A DNA stretch of 64,000 nucleotides from Psoroptes ovis. Its lineage: Eukaryota > Arthropoda > Arachnida > Sarcoptiformes > Psoroptidae. Shown in pieces: positions 48,804 through 62,912 of this stretch. The DNA is taken from assembly GCA_002943765.1 (NCBI GenBank), contig PQWQ01000015.1, forward strand, positions 186,001 through 250,000, in the 5' to 3' direction. The notes under the pieces were generated by a model, which saw nothing but the letters and a program-made list of their open reading frames with translations, made no database searches and was not told where the DNA came from. Position 1 is the stretch's first letter. Every line of letters begins with the position of its first letter. The translations under genes were made by a program, and so were the position numbers.

Positions 48804-50866
48804 ATCATTGTATGGTCGTCGTCGTCGTTGTTTTTGTTTGTTGAATTTTATTTTTGTCATTGAATTACTTAATCATAGAATTCATGGTCCAACATCATCA
48901 TCATAATCATCATCATCATCATCAAAGTATTATTGTTGATGTCTATTTTTCCCCCAGTTTTTTCTTGTTTAATAATTTGAAATTTCCTAAAAAAAAACAG
49001 GGAAAAATTCTGGCGTTGTGTTTCAGATTATTATCTAGCATATATGCGTTGTGTTTGTACACAATATTATTTGATTACAACATTTATTTATATGAAACAT
49101 AAATAAATGAATGTAAAGTAAAAATAAAAATAAAATAAAATGACAAGGGATCAATAAAAAAAATAGAAAAGAAAATTTAAGACAGCTTAAAACCAAGCAA
49201 TAGCAAGCAACCAATGGCTCATAATGATTCATTTAGAGTTTGCTTTTCTTATTTTCTTCATATTTTTTTTTTAGTTTTTCAACAGAAAATCCACAAAGAA
49301 AAATAATTTTTTTAAATAGAAAATTATCATCAACTAAAACACTTTAATGAAAAGTCGATCCATAAGTAAAACATAGACACACAAATATTTATAAAATTTA
49401 TGAAATTTCGTTCATTCATTCATTCATTTTTTCTCGTATATTTTAGAAGTTTATTTATGTATGAGCATTCGTTTTTTTTCTACAATTCATTCTACCACCC
49501 AAAAAATAAATAAAATGTTCCAGGATCAATTTAGAACATATTTTTCCATATAATTTTTTTTCTCTTCTATTTCATTTCAAACATCATTTTCCAACATCAA
49601 CAACAACAACAACATTAAATTACCAAGCAAATAAACAACAAACTAACAAACAAACAAAACATACAGAAATAAATATCAAGAATATGGTCGTTTTTTTTTC
49701 AATAGTAGAATAATAATAATCATCGTTTTGACAAAATTATATGATTTTTTTTTCTACTTCTTTTCGTCATTTCAGTTATTTGTGTGTGTGTGCTGTCAGA
49801 ATGAATTAAAATTATTATTTTAAGAACACACACAGACCTACACAACCGAAATGCACATCAATGAATGTATATTTCATAATACATGATGATGATGATGATG
49901 ATGATGATGACAGGAACAACACAGTAACAGCGCCAACAACTACAAATACACCCTAATAGTAACAGTATCAAGAGATTCAATATTATTATAATAATTGTAA
50001 TAATAATAATGTTATATCTTTTAATGGATTAAACAAATTTTATATATTATATTATTAATACTATTATTAATATATTTTTTGAAACAAATGACAAATGAAA
50101 TTGATTGAATATTATTATTCTCATTTTTTATAATGAATTCTTTGTATAAATTGACCATAATTCCATTTTATGAATAATGATAATGATAATGATGATGAAG
50201 ATGATGAAGATGATGGAATGAAATTATAATATTTTATCTCTTATATTCTTATGTATCGCATTTTAGGCTTTGACATTGTCATAATATTTAAATATTTCAT
50301 TCATTTGTTTCGTCATTATTCACTTGTAAGATGATTTGTAATTTTTTTTTATATCAGGCTTTTACTGGTCATTATCTTTTTTGTTTGAGTTCATTTTTCC
50401 TCCTTTCATTTTCTGATATTATCAATGAAAATATATCAGTTTTCTATGTGTTTTGAATTTGATTTGATACAACATAGAGATGATTTGACAAATGTGCTTT
50501 GTTTTCGATTGTGTGTTTCATTCAACTTTGTGAGCAATGGACAAATTCATTGATGATTATGATGATGATAAAAATATTTCAACTGAATCGATTTTAAATG
50601 TTGAAAGAATTCCTATTTTATTTCACCGAACAAAGAATTGAAAAATTTTCGTGTCGGAACCACCAAACATAGAATTTTCCTATACAATTAGCAATGAACG
50701 CTGACGTTCGTTGATGATATGTATTCCTGAATTTTCCTTTTTTATTCTTCAGATATTTACAAACACAAACTTGAATTAGAATTCAAAACACGAATGTTTG
50801 AAAATTTAGAATGAAAAAAAATGAATAAAATTATAATAAACGTGTATTTTTGCTTGAATAAAGCCT

Positions 50867-50898
<32 letters not shown>

Positions 50899-53800
50899 TT
50901 GCATTGTTTTATTTACAATTTCACAAAATTTTTTTTTCACATTTCAAAACATTCAATGTCATTGAATTTCATTCATTTATCGTCATTGTTTTTTTTGTGA
51001 TCGGTCATTGTTGCGCATTTTTTTCACTTTACTACCCAATCCCAAGCGTATATTTGCATTTGAAAATCCATGATGTTTTTGGAAGAAAATCAATGGATTT
51101 TCTCACTTTTTGTCAAATTTTTGATGCAGATTAACAAAACATTTTCATTATTTCATTTGAATTCCATGTTGTTTCAGTTGATGAATTTGATTTTTTCTCC
51201 TTTGTTCTCGCGAACACCAGACATTTCAAAAATTAAAATTTCACTTTGTAAAACAGAAAAAAAATCAATCAAATTGACTTGTAAAACAATTCAATAAATT
51301 TGAATAAATGAAATGAAATTAGTTGCTAAATGGAATTTAAAAATTGAATTGTGCAACCAGAATATCCAAATCCAAAATAAAACAAAACATTTATATCATT
51401 TAAAAATTGAGTAGAAACAATTTTATTTAATTCTTGAATGAATTTCATTTTTCTTCTGTTGTTCCTGTTGATTAAAAGTCATTTGTCGTCATGTTCATTG
51501 TTTTGTGATGCTTTTTTTTCAGCCCTCTTTTCACAAATTAGCATCCGGATGCAAACAACGAAGCGACAAACAAAATAATGGAAAAATGAATAATGATAAA
51601 TTTTTTTTCTCATTTCATATTAATAAATTTCAACGAAAAGAAAAAAAATTCTCGTTTAAGCTATTTATTTACGATGTTTTATTATTTACCATTATTCAAT
51701 TTTTTGATATTTTTCAATTTGTGATTAATGTTAATTATGGATTTATTTTCGATTTATTCACTCACTTTTTTCAATAATTATAATTAATGAACTATTAATT
51801 CCCTTTTATTTTCACTCTCCCATAATGATTAATTGAAAAAAATTTACTTTCAAATGTAACTTTCACAAGAAAACAATGAACAAAATAAAATCAATAATCA
51901 AAAATTTATATGTATTCAATAAATGAAACAAATGTTTCAAAAAATTAATTTAAAATTAATAATTTTGTTTTTTTTTTGTATTCTTTGTAAATAGTAGTGA
52001 ATGTATTGTTGGATTGTTTTTATACATTGAATTATATAATTTTTGAACAAAAACAAATCAACAACAATAATAAATGTTGATAGCAGATGTTTTTGTTTTA
52101 TCATTATTACAATTTAAAATTCATAAAACTTCTGCTGTGTCTGATGTATTTCTTTTTTTCAACTTCTTCATTTTTCTTTTTCATCGCAAGCACAATGGAA
52201 GCAATAAGTATTTGATTTATTTATTTATTTTCATTCGTAAGAGAAAAAAAAGATGAATAAATCTCGTGAAACGAAAGGGTGAATAATGAAGATGATAACT
52301 ATGCTAATAATGATTATAAAAGCATGAAACATTCATACAAATATATGGAAGAAAAGTGCGAGAAAACTTCATGAAAAATTCATTTGAAAATGTTGTAAAA
52401 TAAAAAAAAAGTGGCAAAACTAATATGAAAATTGAATTTGAAAAAATTGTACCAATGATGACTGAATGAATGTATGCATGGATTGGTAGTGATTTTTCGC
52501 TCATACACCTTTTCATTTTATTCATTCAATCATTCATTCGTGAATTTGTAATCATTTCAAGGTGTAGGAGAAAATTTTTTGCCATATGGATGGATATATA
52601 ACTAAAACTATCTATAATATGGTATTTATTTTAAAGAGAAAAAATTTGTCAAATATTATTCTTGTAATTCAGAAGAATATCTAAGAAAATTTTCTTTGAT
52701 ATTAGAAAAATCAATCTTATGAATTTCATTACGATTCGTTTATTGAAAAAAAAAAAAATTTCAATTTAAATCTCATTGATCAAAATCAAACGAAGAAAGA
52801 AAAAAATCTTTCAAAAAATCAAACGTATTTTTCTTTCCATTTTTTCTCGTTTTTCTTTAAATTTTAAATTAAATTATTTCGAAATTCGTTAGAAAAAAGA
52901 AGAAGAAGAATAAATTGTAAATTTCAAATAATTTTAAGAAAATTTAGACGTATTTCAAACATATATTGCGAACATACAACTAAAAAAAAATTGATGAATG
53001 ATTGATTTTTTCCTTAGAAATTCATTTCATTATAAATTCCAATGAAAAATATTGTTGGAAAGAAAGAAATGGATAAAACTTTTTATTTATTATTTTTTCT
53101 TCTCTTCATTTTCGTTACATATTTCATAAATCAAATTTTTTTTTTATTTACTCATTCACATTCACTTACTTATGTATAAATTATCTTTTTATTTTTTTCT
53201 TAATTTAATAATTTATTTCCATGAAAATTCGTATGGTATTCATCATCATCATCATAATCATAATTTTCGTGTATCTTAAGTAATGAATGAATAAGTAAAA
53301 ATTCATATGATAAATGAAAATTTTATTTATTTAATCATAATTCTTATGATTATTAAACAAACAATATATTTATTATGACAATGTTATTCTTGAAAAATAA
53401 GAATGAATTATTCTAAGAATTAATGAAAACAAATGAATAAATAAAAGTGTTCTGACAAATTAATACAATTATTTAATTATTATTATTATTATTTAATATA
53501 ATCATCAATGTAAATTGTCTGTGTTTGTTTGTGTGTGTGTGTGTCTGTATGAGTGTTTGCGCTTAAATTAACATCCATTATCATATTATTCATAATCATT
53601 CGTAGAACGAAAAAACTGAAACAAGATCATCATTGCTAGTATTATTTATGATATAAATAAATGAAAAAAATGAATAAATCTTCCAAGATATGACTAGTAT
53701 TGAAGTGAATTGATAATACAATTATCAAATGAAAATGAAATGAACATTGAAAATGATAAAATATGGATCATTATCATCATCAACAACAACATCGGATATT

Positions 53801-56800
53801 CTGATATTCATTCACTTGGCAGACATTTTCAAGAACATAATGTTTTTTCCTTCTTGTTTTTTCCATTTCTTCCTTTTTTCTGAGATCAACAAAATCAACA
53901 GAAGCAGCTATTAATTTTCATTTTTAGCTTTTCTGTGTATTTATCTTCTTTAAATTAATATTTCTGTTGTTATTCAATATTTTTTTCGTTGAAAATAGAA
54001 AATGACAATAATGAATGGTGAATATCCGGAATGGTAAACAAAATAAATAAAATTATTATTATTTCAAATGTTTTTATTTCATTTGAAATCTTAAAAACAA
54101 AACCAAAACGAATTCATTTTCAAAATGAAAAAATCTATTTGTTTCCATGTTTTTTTTCTTTCTTGTAAATCGAAACCATTATTATTTTCGTTGAAATTGA
54201 AGAAAGAATGAAAAAATGAAATTGAAATGATTTTTCGATTCAAATGAAAATCGTTTGATACAAATTGTTTGATTGTGGGTGTATGTTTTTCTTTTCTTAA
54301 TGAAAAAATTCTTCGAATGAATCAATGAATGAATAAACATCTTTTTATTGTCATCTGATTGAGGGAAAAAGTTTTGGCTGGAATATTTTCTCATATTCTC
54401 TTCTTCCTATGTTCTGATTGGAAATTACCCCTGTCTATCAATATTTCGTAGCATTGAAAATTTCAATTGATTGAATTAGTAGTAATCGTCCATGTTTTGC
54501 ACTCAAGTATTGAAAATTGAAAGAAATACAGATCAATTGAGATATTATTGGTTATAAGCGAAAATTGCTGAAAGTAAAAAATTTATTGAATTTCTATTAT
54601 ATCTTATATCTTGTTTAAATTATACATTCATTTCATGTGAAACAATTTCGTTTTTCTCCTTACTCCATTATCGAAAGTAATCATTAACTGATGTAATGAA
54701 AAGTTTCACACCAAGTTTTTCTGATTTTTTTTTCATGATTATTCTTGATACTTTTTGGCTAAAATATAATGGCCATCGAACAATGTGAAACATTATCATC
54801 AATTTTGTCCTTATCATCATCATCATCATCATCTTTATTATATCATCAAATGTAGACATTATTTCTCCTATTTACTATGAGAACAATATAATGAAATAAA
54901 GTTATATCCGATTTTGATACATATATCGGTGGTATGCGTGTGTTTGCCATGGTGAACGTGATCATTTTTTCCATTTAAAAATGGTAAAAATTTTCTCAAA
55001 AATTCAAGAATTCGTTCAAGTCCATTTTGTCCTATTTTTTGCTGAAAATTCTTGAAAAAAATCTCATGTTTCCATAATAATGCCGACTATACAAAAAAAT
55101 GATGACATTGATAATATTTCAAAAAAATTGTTTTTGGTTTAGATTTTTGTGTTTGAAGATTGATGATGAAGAAACTTTTGAATTTTCAACCAATTCTTCA
55201 CTTTTTTCATCTACAAACATTTCATTTCATATATATCTATCATTGTGTCGCCATTAAATTTGAGCTTAATTCATCTCTCATCACTCTTTTTCTTCTATGA
55301 TGTCAAATAGTGTTTTAAATTTTTCAAAAGTTTTTTCAAGATTTCAACTAAAATCAAATCAGTTTAAAACAAGCTTCGAAACAAGCTTTCTCAAATTCAA
55401 AAATGAATTAAAGCAAACCAATTTTTCTAGGGTATTGAATTTTCTTTCAATTCATTTGTCTTTCATGTTAGACAACTGAATAACATGAGAGAAATGAAAT
55501 ATTTAGTGTAAATGTAATGATAAATTTGACATTTTCAATTGTTTTTTTGGTCCATTCTATCTGTTTCTTGCTGTTATTATTTTCAATTTTGTCAAATTTT
55601 TAGGACATTTGTAATAATGATAATCTTCAAAAAAAAACAAAACTTTTGAAACAAAAACATACAAAATGATAATAATAAATTAATAAAGACTTATGGATAA
55701 AATAATAAAATAAAAACACAATTCAATGACAAGCTATTAAGATCAATTAATAATTGTTGTTTTAGTATTGTATTTGTCGACAAACACCATTGATCATCAT
55801 CAATATTAATATTGTTTTCATTTCTTTTGTTTTGTAAAGAAAAAAATATGTTAAAATAATATTTGTTTGTGTATCTTTGTTATAACAATATAAAAATGAG
55901 AAAATAATGAAATATAGACCAAATGAAAATGCCGAATATCAATACTTATTTTCAATGTTATCATCACTTATTTTTTTCTGTGTTGTTTATTTATTTGTTT
56001 TCGATTCATCGATCTGACTGTTATTATCATTGTTTGTTTCCAATCTTATCTTTAATTAAGTTATCATTGTTGATTGGTTGAATTCATATTTATTTATTTA
56101 TTTATTTAATAATTCAGTCATTCATTCGTTTGATATTTGATTCTACTTTTTGATTCACTTGGCATGAAATGCTTTCAATGATCGATTCAACATGATTTTA
56201 AGAATTGATATTTTGAATTAGAGAATGATTTCTTTCAGTTTTTTTCCATGACATTCAATGACAATTATTTCCATCAAATGATTCCTCTATAATTTCTCCA
56301 TTTTCTAACTTTGATTTCCGTCTAGAATTTCTTGTTTTTGAAACGAATATAACAGTAGTTGATTCTCATAATTTTTCTAATCGTTGATTCTTGTTATTTT
56401 GTTCATGCAATTCTGAACATTTATGCTCATTTTGGAATGATTTTTTTTTTGATTAATTTGAATTATGAATCATCAAGCATAAAACATATCAGCAGGTTAT
56501 CCATTCATTATTTTCTCTTTTATTCATTCAAAAATAAACATATTTTCCAAGGAATAATAATTCATTATTTCATGGACTGAAAAGCAAACAATGAATCAAA
56601 TGTTATTGCATCAAATGTTTGCATTAATGCCATTCAAATGAAATCAAATGGAATTATTTTCAATTTGACATGTTCATTTCTGGGAGCAGATTTTAATGTG
56701 GAATATTGGAATGGAATTCTCGATTCATTGAATCAAAGATTGAAAATTCTTTAATCTTTGTTTTTTGAAGGATTTTCGTTTAAAATTTGCCAATTAAGAA

Positions 56801-58949
56801 ACTCAAGAATTTTCACTAATCAAGTGGGTGAACTATTCTATCTTTTGACAAAAATGAAAAATTATGTTAACTCTTTCTGTACTTGAATCAAAATTACGAA
56901 TGGTTATGACTGAAAACCAATTCATATCTTTATTTTTTCCATCAACCGATTTTCATTGAAATTTTTCCCATTTGTCAATGAATGATTTCCGATGTAATTT
57001 GCAAATCTTGTCATGGAAAAAGAACAACTGAAAATTTTATACAATGAATCCTTGAATTCTAGCTTTTTTTCCTTCACTCAAATTTCAAATTCATTAAACC
57101 GTAAATCGATTACAAATATCATCAATATTGTTGTTGTTTGATTTGATTTTGTGCGGTTTTATTTCATTTGTAAAATAAAAGGATGAATTAAATTGTATTT
57201 TATCTTTCTTTTTTCCTCAATTTTCTTTTCTATTGAAATCGAAACAGCAGCATATAACCGATATTCTTTGGATCAAAATCCACACACTAAGAATTCATGC
57301 TAGTTGTTGTTGTTAATGTTGTTATCATCGACCAAAATTTCAAAATCATCAACACCAGCATCCAATGATGATAATAATAATAATAACATCAGTACCAATA
57401 GCTGCATGTGGTCTGATGAAGATTAATTAACCATTATCATCATCATCATCATCATCATCGTTATTTGAAATAAAGTTTTTGAATTTTTTTTTTTTTTTTT
57501 TTTGAAATTTATCTTTTTACAATGATTACATTGAAATTTTTCTTTGTATTTTGTTATATTTGTTATTCACTTTTTTTTTCATGGATAAATTAGATGAAAT
57601 TTTCCCATTTTTTTTGGTTACGACATTTTGGTTTTTTCTTCTTCTTCTTCATTTTCCAACCAGAATAAAATGTTTTTATGCATTTTTATTTGATTTTATT
57701 CTACTATTTTTTTTTTCAAAAAAAAAGTAAAATGATTCAGCAAAAGAATATAAATAAATGCCAATAACATTCGTTTTGAAGCAAAAAAACAAAATAAATA
57801 AATAAATAAGTGCATTTAGATTGAGTGAATTCTTTCAAATGTAGATTCTATTTTGTCTGTTTGTGAAAAAATTTTCAAATTTCATAAAAGAAAAATTTTT
57901 GAAAAAAAAGAAAAATAAAATCAAAAAGAGATTCAAGCAAAAAAAAAAAAAAAAAAAAAAAATCATCCCTGAACAGATCATCTGTTTATGATTATCATTC
58001 ATTGATCAATGATCGATTGCAAAAATGTTGATTTATCATTCGATATTCTTTCATTCATTCATTTGTTCATCGATTTCGATCTATGATTTATATGTGAATG
58101 ATGATGTCAATATTGAAAAATTTTGAAAATATTCAACGAGAAAAATAAATCAGTTTGAATTCAAAAAGTTTGATTTCAAAATATTTCAATAGAAATTCAA
58201 CAGCCCAAATTGATTTCATTTCAATTCAATCCAATTCAATTCAATATTCATATAATAAATCCAAACAACAATGATTGTATTTGTAAATTCATAATTCACA
58301 TTATTATTCCAATAATGATAATCGTTTCTATTGTTTTTTCATTCTCTCTTGTGTGTTCATATTTTATTCTCGTTTTTTTCTACAAATGAAATTCTTCAAC
58401 TCACGAGACTAGGAATAGGAAATTTGTAAATGTTTTCAATGAATAAATGAATGAAAGTCAAAAAAAAAAAAATGAAAAAATATGAAACAAAACACAAAAC
58501 AATACAATACATAGTTGTTGTATGGCAGCTTATCTAAAAGCCATTAATTTTTCTTCGAAAAATGAAACATTGAAAAGCAGAACAATGAAAAGAAGAAGAA
58601 GAAGAAGACGAAAACTAAAAAAAAAAAAAACAAATAAATAAATATGTTTTCCATATTATTTATTATTATTATTATTATTACGATTACGATTATTATTATT
58701 GCTGTAGTTCATCATATTTTCACATAGTTTGACATTTTATTTTTATTTTATTTTCTATTTTTTCATTATTACTGATTAAGTTATTCGTTGTTAGCATTAT
58801 TATTATTATTATTATAAAACATTTGAAAGATAAAATCCGTTCTTTTTCTTTTCACATTTGTCTAAAAAAATTTTTCATTTTTTTTCTATGTGAAAAATTC
58901 ATGTTATGTTTATTATTATTACTATTATTATTGCATTTCACTATGAACA

Positions 58950-58950
<1 letters not shown>

Positions 58951-58980
<30 letters not shown>
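58951..58980. repeat. TTA trinucleotide microsatellite
   Basis: Ten TTA units. Shorter TTA/AAT runs occur within 400 bp on either side (58,660, 58,796, 59,049, 59,131), so 58.6-59.2 kb is a microsatellite cluster. Confidence 0.88.
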
Positions 58981-58982
<2 letters not shown>

Positions 58983-61430
58983 ATGTATGGTTAAACTCAA
59001 AATTCCATCACGAATTTCATAACTTAACTAAACTAAATGATAATCATAATAATAATAATAATAATAAAGTCATTTGTTATATTTTTTTTTCTGGTGCTCA
59101 TAATGAATTATTATCATTCATTATAATTCATTATTATTATTATTATTATTATCATAAAAATTAAAATTTTTGCACTATTTTTTCATGTATTTTTGAAAAA
59201 AAACAAGTTGATACAAATATGATTTTCAAATAGGTCATTTCCCGTTTTGATTTAGTTTTGTTTGTTTTGTTTTGTTTTGGTGCTTGTTTTGTATTGGTCT
59301 CGGGTCTATGTTGTTCAAGATTTATATGGTTTTGTGGCAAATTTTGCCTTTTATTTTTCAGAAATGATGAAATTTAATTATTAAGAAAATAGCCAAACGA
59401 TTCGTAATTATCATTGATTGACCATATTGGCTCTGTTAAATCTATTTGTGGTCATTTTATTTTATTTTTCTTCTTTTATTTACAATTTGTATTAATTGAA
59501 CATTTTGACGCATCCAATTTGGGTTTTAATTCTCTTCATATGTCAATAATGGTTTTGATAAAAATTGACAACTCTTAGATGTATTCAAGCCCACATACAC
59601 ATTAAGCATTATTGTCGAATTTTTAATCCTATTCATTTCTAAAAAAACATTAAAACTAAATGAAAAAATGAGTAGATTCAATGTAATTTTCAAATTGAAA
59701 AACATAAATACTAAATTTTCATCCCCTAAAAATAATCATTTGAAAAAATATTTACATCATAGCCCACGAAAATTTTCTTTCATTTGATGATTATCGAAAA
59801 ATAAGATAATGATAAATAAAAATGATTCAACAATTTTGTCGATTGTTTTAATGTTTCGAAATTCAACGATGTTACAAAATGTTAACTTTCAAGTTAATCA
59901 ATCACAATTAATTTTATTTGATTCTACACTTTTCTCAGGAAGAAAATAAGGTCTGAAATGTTTCAATGTTATCTTATTTTTTGTGTATGTGTCGATGAAA
60001 TCGATTGAATTTCAAAGCATAATCCATATTGAACAAGATTGAAATTGATTGAAAAAACAAATAAAATTGTCTTATCGAAAATCATAGATAAATACACGAC
60101 TATCATAAACTATACAAGTTTTAAGGTTTTATCTTTTATCTTTGAATTTTTTCGGGTTTTTTTTTCTTTGGTTATTTTCTTCACCCACCACTATCTATAT
60201 GTCCAAAAATGGTCATTTTTTATTTATTTGTTTTTTGCTATTCGCTATTCCTTTTTCACTATTTTGCAAATGTGTGTTTGATCTATTATCGCCAATATCT
60301 GCTCAGAAAAATCTCATATCAATTGTGTTATGTTGATGGTAATAAATTATGCAAATAAACAAACATATGGAATATTTATTTTATTTCATTTTTTATTTTT
60401 TTATTCCTCTCTGTGTTCAATGTGTATCAGTATTTGAATTGACCGATCAAAAATGTACAGAGATCAAAGATATGAAAAATATAAAAAAATTTGAATTTTC
60501 AATTCAATTTTTTCAAGTTTTTTCACACATTTAATGATATTTGCAACTGGAAACAAAAACAAAAAAAAATTTGTTATTTTCTATGTAAATTTCAATTTTT
60601 TTTCATCTTATTCAATTGAAAAGTCAAATTACTTGTTAATTTTCAGTGCTTTTTCATCATACTCTACTAAATCCGATGTGAAACTGGACATCTGAAGTAA
60701 ATTAATCTGATGGAAATATAAAATAGCAGCTGCTTTTTTCGATTAAACAAAAATATTACAATCAAGATAATCATTATCATTACGTGTGAAATGATAATGA
60801 TTTTTTTTCATTTGTTGTTGTTGTTCATTCATTTCATTCATTGATTGTTTGTGAAATGTAAATAAAAAAAAACAATAATAAAAATATTGAGATAGATAAC
60901 TGAATGAATGAATAATAATGATAGAATAAAATTATTTTCATCTTTCGATATATCGCTGAATATCATTAAAAATATCATTTTGAAAGCATGAAACAAAAAT
61001 ATTTTGTGTGATAGCATTTTTCAAACAAAAATCACACATAAATATTCCTCGATTAAATTGTCTGAAAATGATGCAAAAATAAATGAAATAATGTCTATGA
61101 ATATCATCAAAAAAATTTCCGAATAATTGTTGAAAAAATACTTCAAAAAAACAAAGCAAAATGATGGTAATGAAATTCATTCCTAAATTTCACATTAAAA
61201 ATCATTTTAATTGATGATTTTATGCTCGATAATCGAGTCTTGAAGAGTTCATCATTTTTAATTGATTCACATTAAACATTTAGTGAAATTAAATTTTTTC
61301 AAAATTTCAAATTTTATCCAGAAACAGCAGCAAAAACATAGTGAAAATCAATGCGATTTTTCATTTGGCATTTTTTTTGGAAAAAATTAAATTCTCAATT
61401 TAATTGTTTATCAGTGAAATTATGAAATTA

Positions 61431-61510
61431 TTAGGTTGTCCGATAAGTTCTTCCCGTTTTTTCCATCATCCCCTACGATATTATCGGCAAGAACTTTTCG
61501 GACAACCTAA
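61431..61510 (+). mobile_element. 80-bp palindromic mariner-type MITE, copy 5 (subfamily A)
   Basis: 80 bp, TTAGGTTGTCCGATAAG to ACTTTTCGGACAACCTAA, flanked by TA on both sides (61,429-61,430 and 61,511-61,512). The centre has drifted from the 9,507/36,501 copies but keeps CTACGAT. Same orientation as those two. Confidence 0.86.
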
Positions 61511-61935
61511 TATTTTAGTTCATTTTCATTTTATGAACAGTTTTTTTTTGGGATCCGTATGTTCATTTTTGTTTTATTTTTATTTAATTTTTGTCTTTGT
61601 TTTTAATTTGTTTCATTAAATTTCATTTCATTTTCATCTCTATTTTTTTCCATTTAAAAAATTGAAATTACAACAGATTATTAATGCATTTTGTTGTTTT
61701 AGTTGTAGTTGTTGTTAATGTTGTTGATGTTTGAATGTGGAAAATTTTTCATTTTGTTTTCTAAAAATAAAAACTTTGATATATGTAAAAAACACACAGA
61801 TTTTGTTTCACTTTTAAGCTTTTTTACTCGAGTAAAAAAGAAAATGAAGAAAAATTTATTTTTTTCTCATAATGGAAAATCAATAATCAAAGAAATCGAA
61901 ATATAAAAAATGCATTTTTTATTTCGAAGAATAAT

Positions 61936-62016
61936 TTCAGACTGTCCGAAAAGTTCATTTCTCTTAATCAATAGAGGTGCTCATGAAAATCGGCCAGAAC
62001 TTTACGGACAACCTAA
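61936..62016 (+). mobile_element. 80-bp mariner-type MITE, copy 6 (subfamily B)
   Basis: Left end degenerate (TTCAGACTGTCCGAAAAG), right end well kept (AACTTTACGGACAACCTAA, then TA). The centre GGTGCTCATGAAAATCGGCC matches the copy at 47,823. Only about 425 bp from the subfamily A copy at 61,431. Confidence 0.75.
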
Positions 62017-62856
62017 TAATATTCCTGAGCAAAATGGTAAACGATTATTTATATATTTTGTTTTCTTTGAAAATGTAAATTTTTCTTTTTTCATTCTTTT
62101 ACTTTCGTTTTTTCATATTCTTCATATATATTAGCATTAAATGATTTGAACTTTGATTCTTTGATTTTTTTCTTCTTACTACTTTGAGTTTTCATTTTCT
62201 TTAAATATGTCGTTTGTTTTCTTTTCTTCTACCCAAGATGTTTCGGTAGATGAATGAATGGGAAAAAAGTTTCAAATTTTTTCTGAAAAAATAAAAATTT
62301 AAATTTTACTCGAAACAAACAAAAACATTTTCAATTTTGAAAGGGTTCTCGGGTCGAATGCATGTTTGCTACGTAAGTTGAATTCATGAATTTTTCCCAT
62401 TTTTTTAAAAATACAATGATTACAATGAAATTACAAATTTTTTATTCTTTCCCCTTCGAATAATAATTTTTAGATTTGTATTTTAGTCCTCAAAGACTTT
62501 TATTTTTTTCTCTTCAAGATGCTTCAATGTTTTTTCAACAACAAATTCTTCAAAAACAAAACCTTTTGTTTTACACCAATACACAATATTCCATTAAAAA
62601 GTCATCAGTAATGATGAACAAATATGAATTTGAAATTAGTCTTAGAAAGTGTCTTAGTGAGTAAGTAAGTGAGACAACAAGTGTTCGTGGTCTCTGATTA
62701 CACTGATATATAAGGTGTAGAAAATGGGAAATCCATTTATACGCGCCTAAAAAAACATATATCACACAGATAAATGTGAAAACTTTACACACACACACAC
62801 ACACAAAAGTTTTCATTAAATTTAAATTAGCCCGAAAAAAAAAACAAATTGGAAAG

Positions 62857-62912
62857 TTTTATTTATTTATTTATTTATTCATACATTCATTCATTCATTC
62901 ATTTATTCATTC
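62857..62912. repeat. TTTA/TTCA tetranucleotide repeat
   Basis: ATTT units pass into ATTC units (ATTCATTCATTC), a compound tetranucleotide array typical of this DNA. Non-coding. Confidence 0.85.

Noticed and set aside
62340..62380. GGGTTCTCGGGTCGAATGC patch as RNA gene
   Set aside because: It resembles a T-loop only by a few bases; no cloverleaf arms fit.
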